Shown in pieces: positions 58,346 through 64,000 of a DNA stretch of 64,000 bases (position 1 is its first letter; each line of letters opens with the position of its first letter). This stretch comes from Mariprofundus ferrooxydans PV-1. Lineage in GTDB: Bacteria; Pseudomonadota; Zetaproteobacteria; Mariprofundales; Mariprofundaceae. Below the pieces are notes generated by a model that saw only the letters and a list, made by a program, of their open reading frames with translations, did no database searches and had not been told where the DNA came from. The translations under genes and the position numbers were made by a program. Location: NCBI RefSeq assembly GCF_000153765.1, contig NZ_DS022295.1, forward strand, positions 1,056,622 to 1,120,621. The letters are read 5' to 3'.

Positions 58346-59221
58346 CTACTCACGATCTTCAGGTTGACCGGCCCAGTTCAGCTTGCTTCTGAGCACTTCA
58401 AAATAGTGACGATGAGGCAGATAGACCAGAGAGATACTCTCTCCCTTGCGCACGACAACCCGGTCCCCTTCCTCTACCTTGAGCAATTCGATACCGTCCA
58501 GATTCACTGCGGCTTCTACCTGTGACTCGACCAGACGCAGCTGGATCACATCATCTGCCGGCACGATAATCGGCCTGTTAGACAAGGTATGCGGGCAGAC
58601 AGGTACCACGCTGATCGCCTGAATTTCCGGATGCACAATCGGGCCGCCGGCAGAGAGTGCATAGGCGGTGGAGCCGGCAGGGGTAGCCAGAATCAAACCG
58701 TCGGCCCGCATGCGGAATACAAACTGCTCACGCACAGCCATCTCGAAGCAGATCAGTCGAGGATGCGCGCTGCGCTCGAGCACTACATCATTCATGGCGA
58801 TCCCTTCAGCGCGCTTCTCATCGCCGCGCCAGACTTCTGCATGCAGGGAGAAGTGGCGTTTTGTCTTCAGGTTGCCTGCCAGAATATCATCAACCACGTC
58901 AAACATACTGCCTACCGGCGTATCGGTCAGAAAACCGAGACGTCCCAGATTGATACCGAGAATCGGCGTATCTGAATTCATAAAGTGGCGGGCGGCATGC
59001 AATAGCGTACCGTCACCGCCGAGCACAATCATCAACTCCACCTTGTCAGCCATCTCGCCAATCGGCAAGCGTTCACTGGCTATATTGCAATGAGTACACT
59101 GATGCAGGTGTTCATCAATATATACAGTACACTGCCTTTCAATCAGCCAGCGATGCAGTTCGCACATCAGTTTACAGGCACGCTCGTCATTAGGCTTGAC
59201 GGTGATACCAATGCGATTCAT
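58346..59221 (-). CDS. nadK: NAD kinase
   Basis: Makes NADP from NAD, supplying the reductant for biosynthesis. The 291-aa product starts MNRIGITVKPNDERA and has VLGGDGTLLHAAR (GGDG), INLGRLGFLTD, then LATPAGSTAYALSAGGPIVHP and the last domain with VNLDGIELLKVEEGD. The ATG at 59221 follows AAGGATGCG and overlaps the stop of the dihaem cytochrome gene by 4 nt, so the two are translationally coupled. Confidence 0.96.
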   Translation of the reverse strand: MNRIGITVKPNDERACKLMCELHRWLIERQCTVYIDEHLHQCTHCNIASERLPIGEMADKVELMIVLGGDGTLLHAARHFMNSDTPILGINLGRLGFLTDTPVGSMFDVVDDILAGNLKTKRHFSLHAEVWRGDEKRAEGIAMNDVVLERSAHPRLICFEMAVREQFVFRMRADGLILATPAGSTAYALSAGGPIVHPEIQAISVVPVCPHTLSNRPIIVPADDVIQLRLVESQVEAAVNLDGIELLKVEEGDRVVVRKGESISLVYLPHRHYFEVLRSKLNWAGQPEDRE

Positions 59222-59514
59222 CTGGACGCATCCTTCCAGTCTTTCGGCTGGACATGACACTGAAAACACTGGCCGCCCTTGATGTGACCCTTCGGTTGCG
59301 GGCGCATGCCTTTAACGCCGTGACACTCCATACACCGCTGCGTTTGACCTTTTTTCAGGTGGGCAACAGCAAGGTGAGTTTCATCATTAGGCACATCCTT
59401 GGTCGTGCGCTCGCTGGTACCGAGCACCAGCACCAGGACAACCGTCGCAACAATCGCCAAGAAAACGGCATCGCGCTTACCCGGCCGCCATGATTGCTTC
59501 TGTCCGTTACTCAT
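59218..59514 (-). CDS. Membrane-anchored dihaem c-type cytochrome
   Basis: 98 aa: a Lys/Arg-rich cytoplasmic start, one membrane helix (about residues 16-32) that also serves as signal anchor, then a periplasmic part with two CXXCH haem sites, CMECH (61-65) and CFQCH (83-87). The spacing of 18 residues between them and the absence of other domains resemble small multihaem cytochrome modules. Its partner is unknown. It is the first gene of a cytochrome-nadK-recN group and may feed a respiratory chain in an iron- or sulfur-oxidiser. Confidence 0.85.
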   Translation of the reverse strand: MSNGQKQSWRPGKRDAVFLAIVATVVLVLVLGTSERTTKDVPNDETHLAVAHLKKGQTQRCMECHGVKGMRPQPKGHIKGGQCFQCHVQPKDWKDASR

Positions 59515-59748
59515 TATATCACCTCAATTTCGGAGTTATCTCTGCATATGCGGCAATGATGAATGAATTTCCATGCCGATGCCATCAGCGATACCCACTC
59601 AACCCGACCGACGTCCTATCACTGTCCCTCCAGCCATGCTTATAGGCAGGAACAACCGAGGGTAGATAATGGAAACTTCCATTCCATTGTACAGATGTAG
59701 AACTGCATTATTTGTTGGTTGCATCTGCGCATGTGTCGAACAGGACTC

Positions 59749-59767
59749 TTTCAGCAGCATGCTGAAA
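59749..59767. promoter_or_regulatory. 8-bp perfect palindrome
   Basis: TTTCAGCA-GCA-TGCTGAAA is a perfect inverted repeat with a 3-nt centre, about 150 nt before the VOC gene. It could be an operator or a small RNA hairpin. No -35/-10 pair could be tied to it. Confidence 0.4.
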
Positions 59768-59781
59768 TGACTACCTGGCAC

Positions 59782-59827
59782 AAAAAAAAGGAGGCACCGC
59801 GCTGTTTGCCATGCCTGTTTTTTTGCA
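59782..59827 (+). terminator. Terminator-like stem inside the 5' region of the VOC gene
   Basis: A run of eight A, then AGGCA, a 15-nt loop, TGCCT and a run of seven T. Because no gene ends here, it may be a transcription attenuator for the downstream gene or the end of an unannotated short transcript. Confidence 0.45.
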
Positions 59828-59918
59828 GAGACTCATTATTAAACTACTGGTTCCAACTTATGTATGCTGGCAGCATATCTCGATATATTGATTTTGATGT
59901 ACCAGGGTGGTGATCAAC

Positions 59919-61166
59919 ATGAGCCAGTCACTTTCATTTGCACGGCACGGCGACAAACTTAACTCCGAATTTTTCGAAGAATATCTGGTCAAACTACTCG
60001 AAGAGCGCGACCGCTCGGGGCTGACCGACAATATCCATGAAATCGACGCCATTATGCTCACCGTCGATCCGGGACGCTCGATCAGCTATATCGCTGAGCT
60101 CGCCCTGATGACGCCCTATCATTATCTGGTAACTCTGGAGAGCGAAAGTCACTGGACGCATGTCCTGCGCATCGATATGAATTCGCCCGACTTCCTCGTG
60201 CGCGAGGTGAAGGACCCGAATACCCGAGGCATATTTCGCAGCCTCAACGAGGTCTACCCGATAGGCCGACACAAGCCCAACAGCCGCTATATGGGCGAAA
60301 TTCTGCGCGTCAATGACCTGCACAATGTCGTGCAGTGCCAGCAGGAGCGCGAATTCCGCTTCTTCACCCGGGACGAAGTCCGCAAGCTGGAGATGCCGGA
60401 CAACCTCGCTATCAGCAAACCATCACCCTACACGCATAACATCGTCGGCTACATGGAACGCCAGCCCGGCCAGCTGCGAACCTATGCCCTCGGCACCAGC
60501 ACCATCCGCGATGATGTGCAGGAGGCTTATCTGGCTGCCAAACAGGCACAGAGCGAGCTGGGCATCGACAAGCTCATCCTGCCCATCGACCACCTCGCAA
60601 CAAGGGTCTACAGCCAGAATCGCGAGGTTGCCATCCTCGAATACCTCTCCCTGTCGAGTTACTACTACTGGGGCTCCTACAATATCGCGGATCAGAACTC
60701 ATCGACCAACGTGACCAAGAGTGTGCATTACGAAAACGAGAGGCACAGCCCTGCCAAGGTATTCACTGCCAACAACACGCCCTATTTCGTCAACCACCTG
60801 GAGAAGCTGCCCTCGCCGACTGAAACCTTCGTTCGCAACTACGGCCCGCGCCTGCACCATCTTGCCGTCGCGGTCAGTGATGAGGCATCGGAGCGGGATC
60901 AGGGTGGACTGGACAATATCGATTTCGTGGTCAGCCAGATTGCATCGCAGGGACGCAACTTCCTGCTCGACGTCATCGGCTCCAAGGAAGACGGTCTGAA
61001 ACAGATCTTCTCCAGCGCATCGGAGCACTCCTCGCTAATCATCGAATACGTGCAGCGATTCGGCGATTTCGACGGCTTCTTTACCAAGGACAACGTTGCC
61101 GAGCTCACTCATGCAGCCGGCGTCGAGGAAGAACTGCTCGGACTGCAGGCCGACTCGAAGGCGTAA
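59919..61166 (+). CDS. VOC-fold protein similar to 4-hydroxyphenylpyruvate dioxygenase
   Basis: 415 aa from the ATG at 59919 (preceded by GGTGGTGATCAAC; a GTG 12 nt upstream is an alternative). The C-terminal half shows the vicinal-oxygen-chelate pattern of HPPD. The three probable metal ligands are His225 in PIDHLATRV, His314 in LHHLAVAVSD and Glu376 in LIIEYVQRFGDFDGFF, the same order and context as in HPPD (DHxxxNV, HHxA, LEIIQR). The N-terminal half (1-200) is not recognisable as HPPD. It stands alone without tyrosine-catabolism genes. The substrate is unknown; HPPD-like dioxygenase, hydroxymandelate-synthase-like or a new member are all possible. Confidence 0.65.
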   Translation: MSQSLSFARHGDKLNSEFFEEYLVKLLEERDRSGLTDNIHEIDAIMLTVDPGRSISYIAELALMTPYHYLVTLESESHWTHVLRIDMNSPDFLVREVKDPNTRGIFRSLNEVYPIGRHKPNSRYMGEILRVNDLHNVVQCQQEREFRFFTRDEVRKLEMPDNLAISKPSPYTHNIVGYMERQPGQLRTYALGTSTIRDDVQEAYLAAKQAQSELGIDKLILPIDHLATRVYSQNREVAILEYLSLSSYYYWGSYNIADQNSSTNVTKSVHYENERHSPAKVFTANNTPYFVNHLEKLPSPTETFVRNYGPRLHHLAVAVSDEASERDQGGLDNIDFVVSQIASQGRNFLLDVIGSKEDGLKQIFSSASEHSSLIIEYVQRFGDFDGFFTKDNVAELTHAAGVEEELLGLQADSKA

Positions 61167-61340
61167 CCTTTACGAACAGATCCTCCCCTAACCTCGCGCT
61201 ACTGCTAGGCCTGCTGTTTGCATACTTCGGATTTACGCAGGGAGTTTAGAGAGAGCAGGCTTCACCTTTCCTGCATCAGCAGCATCAATTGCGTGCGATC
61301 GGCAGGGAAAAAGAAATGTCACTGCCAATGTTACCACGCA

Positions 61341-62630
61341 TCATGGTTTATCCGGTGTATCCTTAAACACCTGCAACATCGTGGAGAAAGCAGAGTCTTT
61401 GCCGAGCAGCAGCAGATTGGCAACGTTGGCACTGACCACGGCAAGCATACCGGGCAGGATGATATTGGGGTTGGCTGTCAGTTCCAGCAGGGCGATCAGT
61501 GCGGATAAGGGTGCGCGCAAGGCGGCGCCGAGCATGGCCACCATGCCCAATATGGCATAAAAACCAATGGAACCGGCATAAGCCGGATACAGACCATCGG
61601 CGACAAAACCGGAGACGGAACCAATCGCACCACCAATCACCAGCATCGGGCCGATCAGGCCACCGGGAATGCGCAGACCAATACAAGTAGCTGTGGCAAT
61701 CAGTTTGGTGAAGATCAGAGCCAGTACCAGCGTCACAACGGCCTGTCCGTGTAACATCAATTCCAGTGTATCATAACTGATGCCCATGATCTGGGGTGTC
61801 CACTGCGCCAGAATTCCCGTACATAGTCCGGCCAGCACATAGCAGCGGGTCAGCGGCCATCTCCGGGTCGTACGCAGAATAATCTCGCTCATACTGACAA
61901 ACAGCATGGCAAACAGACCAATCACAAAACCCATCACGGCGATGAAGGGCAGCTCCAGCAGTGAGCCCATATTCATGCTCGGGATCGTAAAGGCCGGATG
62001 CTGCCCGTAGATTCCACGACTGATAATGGCTCCGACGACCGCCGCCATAATCACCGGAAAAAACCGGATAATGCGATACTTGACCTGCAACACCTCAATC
62101 ACGAACACCACGCCCGCCAGCGGCGTATTAAATGCTGCCGCAATTGATGCCGCAGCACCACAGGCTATCAGGGTATGATTTTCCTCGGCACTGGTCGGTA
62201 TAACAGACCCGATCAGGTTGGCACTGGCCGCACCGATATGTACGCCGGGACCTTCCCTGTCCACGGACTGGCCACTGACGATAGCAACTAAGCCGCCAAA
62301 GAATTGCACCAGCGTATTGCCGAGAGGTAAGCGTTCTTTGCCGGGAAGATGGATACGATCCAGAATATGCACCACGCCTATCTGTAGATAATGCTTGGGA
62401 ATACGTGAGAAAACCGCCCCCAGCAGCAGACCGCCTGCCACCGGCAGCAAAAATTGTTCCCAGCCGGACAGGCCCTCATAATTGCCAACCTGTGCTCCGG
62501 GCAAAAACAGGGTCTGACTCAACTCAATACACCAGCGGAATAACAATACGCCCAAACCAGCCAATGCCCCGGCACAAGTACCAAGCATGGTCAACCGAAT
62601 CAACGCACTTCGCGCAACAGGAGTGGACAT
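61341..62630 (-). CDS. CLC-family chloride channel/antiporter
   Basis: 429 aa with about 10-12 membrane helices. The gating Glu is residue 126 in SVDREGPGVHIGAAS (the usual GREGP has Asp at the first position), and the C-terminal anion-binding segment is RIPGGLIGPMLVIGGAIG. The N-terminal GSGIP motif is replaced by a GVVHILDR segment, so it is not a close ClcA. There is no cytoplasmic CBS domain. The role is probably Cl-/H+ exchange or a channel; the anion is not certain. It is convergent with the VOC gene. Confidence 0.88.
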   Translation of the reverse strand: MSTPVARSALIRLTMLGTCAGALAGLGVLLFRWCIELSQTLFLPGAQVGNYEGLSGWEQFLLPVAGGLLLGAVFSRIPKHYLQIGVVHILDRIHLPGKERLPLGNTLVQFFGGLVAIVSGQSVDREGPGVHIGAASANLIGSVIPTSAEENHTLIACGAAASIAAAFNTPLAGVVFVIEVLQVKYRIIRFFPVIMAAVVGAIISRGIYGQHPAFTIPSMNMGSLLELPFIAVMGFVIGLFAMLFVSMSEIILRTTRRWPLTRCYVLAGLCTGILAQWTPQIMGISYDTLELMLHGQAVVTLVLALIFTKLIATATCIGLRIPGGLIGPMLVIGGAIGSVSGFVADGLYPAYAGSIGFYAILGMVAMLGAALRAPLSALIALLELTANPNIILPGMLAVVSANVANLLLLGKDSAFSTMLQVFKDTPDKP

Positions 62631-62720
62631 CAGACCAGTTTAGACAGCAAACGCTATGAATGCATGCTTTTATAAACACAGCCAAATAAAGCTCTCAAAT
62701 CCGGGAGTGACAAGGCGCGC

Positions 62721-62749
62721 TTGCATACGGAGAGCCGCATCACTATCAT
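62721..62749 (+). promoter_or_regulatory. Candidate promoter of rpsF
   Basis: TTGCAT (62721-62726), a 17-nt spacer and TATCAT (62744-62749) are followed by GCCGCGCC. The GC-rich discriminator is like that of the rpsB promoter and fits stringent control of ribosomal genes. The leader would be about 88 nt. Confidence 0.5.
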
Positions 62750-62810
62750 GCCGCGCCACTGCAGCCATTGTTGCAGTAACATACCTTGCTCCGGACGCGC
62801 ATAGTGGCCG

Positions 62811-62843
62811 GGGCGTACGAAAGTACACCGAAAGGAGCGCCGT
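62811..62843 (+). promoter_or_regulatory. Candidate S6:S18 leader motif
   Basis: Just before rpsF a GTAC-GAAA-GTAC hairpin is followed by ACCGAAAGGAG and then CGCC, which can pair with GGC at 62812-62814. This leaves an asymmetric 3' loop with the CCG triplet and the ribosome-binding site. S6:S18 leaders in many bacteria use a bulged CCG next to the ribosome-binding site to repress the operon. The match is by eye. Confidence 0.4.
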
Positions 62844-63311
62844 TTGTATTACGAAACTATTTTTATAGTCAACCCTGACATCTCTCAGGAAAACACCGAA
62901 GCGATGACCGATGAACTGATCGGCAAAGTGGAAAAATCCGGTGGCCGCATTGTAAAACGCGAAAACTGGGGATCACGTCCTCTGGCCTATTCCATAGCCA
63001 ATCGCAAACGCGGTAATTATGTCCTGCTGGTCACCGATGGTGAACCTGAAGCCCTTAAGACACTCGAGCACGCAATCAGCCTGGAAGAGCGCATCATCCG
63101 TTCACAGACCGTCAAACTCACCGAACTCTCTGATGAGCCGTCTCCACTGGCACGTCGCAAGAAACCTGCCGAGTCGGAAGAAGCTACTCCGGAAGCAGCT
63201 GCAACTAATGATACTGCAACCGATACCGCCGCCGATGATAGCGTAACAGCAGCAGCCTCTGACAGCGATGATGGAGCAGCCAAGAGTGACGGAGCCGAAG
63301 CAGCAGCCTGA
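62844..63311 (+). CDS. rpsF: 30S ribosomal protein S6
   Basis: The sequence starts at a TTG with AAAGGAG 6 nt upstream: (M)YYETIFIVNPDISQENTEAM, then VKRENWGSRPLAYSIANRKRGNYVL and SLEERIIRSQTVKL. At 155 aa it has about 50 extra C-terminal residues, an Ala/Glu/Asp/Thr-rich acidic tail, longer than the Glu tail of E. coli S6. Its 3' end overlaps the PriB-like gene. Confidence 0.96.
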   Translation: MYYETIFIVNPDISQENTEAMTDELIGKVEKSGGRIVKRENWGSRPLAYSIANRKRGNYVLLVTDGEPEALKTLEHAISLEERIIRSQTVKLTELSDEPSPLARRKKPAESEEATPEAAATNDTATDTAADDSVTAAASDSDDGAAKSDGAEAAA

Positions 63312-63651
63312 ATTCAATCGGGCCCGGATCACCGGCCGGTTGCAACAGATTCGTGATCGCTGGATGCCGGATGGCAGTAAAGCACTGATTGCAGAACTGG
63401 TAACCCGCCGCCCGGAACTGGGTCCTGTTCGGGCAGGTGTTCAGGATGAACAGCCACTGCCTTTGCGCGCCGCAGGCGATATCGTCAGCCAGATGCTCGC
63501 CCTCGATGGTCAACTGGTGACCATTGAAGGCTGCCTGCGCAGGAGATTTTACAGCCGGGAAGGACAGCCCTGCTGGGGTCAGATGGAAATTTGGGTGGAT
63601 CGTTGCCAGCGCATTGAGCAGGCCGCGGAATCGCACCAGACTAGAGATTGA
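63286..63651 (+). CDS. priB: PriB-like single-strand DNA-binding protein
   Basis: About 121 aa from a GTG with GGAG 9 nt upstream; ATG codons at 63268 or 63271 are alternatives. It is an OB-fold-type small protein (FNRARITGRLQQIRDRWMPD, then LPLRAAGDIVSQMLALDGQLVTIEGCL). Its position between rpsF and rpsR is the classic place of priB, the primosome component. Sequence similarity is modest, so position carries much of the call. Confidence 0.75.
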   Translation: MTEPKQQPEFNRARITGRLQQIRDRWMPDGSKALIAELVTRRPELGPVRAGVQDEQPLPLRAAGDIVSQMLALDGQLVTIEGCLRRRFYSREGQPCWGQMEIWVDRCQRIEQAAESHQTRD

Positions 63652-63663
63652 GGAGATATCAAG

Positions 63664-64000
63664 ATGACTGAAGCAACAAAAACCGAAGCAACAGCAGCAC
63701 CACGTCCACAGGCAGCACGCCCACAGGGTGATCGTCCGCAGGGCGACCGTCCACAGCGTCCACAGGGTGATCGCCCGCAGCGCCGCCCCGCCGCCGGTCG
63801 TTTTCAGCGCCGTCGTAAATTCTGCAAGTTCTGTGCAGAAAAGAACGTAACGATTGATTACAAAAACCCGGATCTGCTGCGTGGCTTTATTACTGAGCGT
63901 TACAAGATTCTGCCTTCACGCGTGACCGGCACCTGTTCTTCACACCAGCGCAGACTGACCACAGCTATCAAGCGCGCCCGTGTGCTGGCTCTGATTCCGT
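63664..64000 (+). CDS. rpsR: 30S ribosomal protein S18 with repetitive N-terminal extension (3' end cut by window)
   Basis: The ATG at 63664 follows GAGGAGATATCAAG. The core starts about residue 47 with [20 protein letters not shown], then [19 protein letters not shown] and [13 protein letters not shown], diagnostic for S18. The first 46 residues are an added Ala/Thr/Pro and R-P-Q-G-D repeat ([13 protein letters not shown] and so on), unlike the usual 5-20 residues. The gene runs beyond position 64000 after 112 codons. Confidence 0.96.
   Translation, partial: MTEATKTEATAAPRPQAARPQGDRPQGDRPQRPQGDRPQRRPAAGRFQRRRKFCKFCAEKNVTIDYKNPDLLRGFITERYKILPSRVTGTCSSHQRRLTTAIKRARVLALIP

Larger units (their letters stand above)
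59515..59918. other. 404-nt divergent intergenic region
   Basis: The region separates the leftward cytochrome gene from the rightward VOC gene. It holds an 8-bp palindrome and a terminator-like A8/T7 stem (both listed), and no gene I can support. A 35-codon frame from a TTG at about 59806, behind AAGGAGG, ends just before the VOC start; it is too weak to call. Confidence 0.5.

Noticed and set aside
59719-59913. 64-codon frame upstream of the VOC gene
   Set aside because: It runs through a palindrome and an A8/T7 stem and has no start-site support.

Overview
The window is a stretch of chromosome from a motile, Gram-negative bacterium. It has outer-membrane assembly genes (bamA, rseP), P- and L-ring flagellar genes, sigma-54-type promoter elements upstream of flagellar genes, and a grouped set of Calvin-cycle/gluconeogenesis enzymes (class II FBPase, transketolase, GAPDH, PGK, class IIB aldolase). 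Together with a small membrane-anchored dihaem cytochrome and the csrA-fliW pair, this fits a chemolithoautotrophic proteobacterium. A zetaproteobacterial (Mariprofundus-like) origin is my best guess, but no RuBisCO, phosphoribulokinase or rRNA gene is present to prove it. Coding density is high, and I found no tRNA, rRNA, CRISPR array, transposase or prophage gene.

Layout. 1-9.2 kb (leftward): the conserved rpsB-tsf-pyrH-frr-uppS-cdsA-dxr-rseP-bamA chain, mostly joined by 4-nt stop/start overlaps, with a ribosomal-type promoter, a candidate S2 leader and an rpsB-tsf hairpin; bamA runs off the left edge. 9.3-11.8 kb (leftward): a small STAS-like gene broken by an in-frame TGA, then a LexA-like/umuC mutagenesis cassette whose promoter spacer contains a palindrome. 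11.9-20.6 kb (rightward): flgF-G-A-H-I-J-M-N-K-L-csrA-fliW behind a sigma-54 promoter. 20.7-23.9 kb: YihY membrane protein, M24 peptidase and a gamma-glutamylcyclotransferase-like protein.

23.9-35.5 kb is the most accessory-looking part: hrpB, a Kef-type antiporter, a GNAT enzyme, metA-metY, a one-domain asparaginase and two uncharacterised membrane proteins. It is bracketed by two directly oriented copies of a palindrome-rich dispersed repeat and contains two gene relics (a phosphatidylserine decarboxylase tail and a 44-bp asparaginase fragment). 35.5-37.7 kb: carA (leftward) and an inositol-monophosphatase-family gene (rightward). 37.8-45.9 kb: glpX, tkt, gap, terminator, pgk, pyk, fba, terminator, i.e. 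the carbon-fixation/gluconeogenic core. 46.0-50.4 kb: hybrid histidine kinase, then fliK and an FlhB-C-terminal-like gene behind a second sigma-54 promoter.

50.5-59.5 kb: CBS protein, APH/AAA fusion, arfB, a 63-aa protein, pepN, argA, recN, nadK and the dihaem cytochrome. 59.9-61.2 kb: an HPPD/VOC-like protein with an intact 2-His-1-Glu motif, the best candidate for new biochemistry here. 61.3-64.0 kb: a CLC channel/transporter (leftward), then rpsF-priB-rpsR (rightward, rpsR cut by the right edge) with a stringent-type promoter and a candidate S6:S18 leader; S18 has an unusual R-P-Q-G-D repeat extension.
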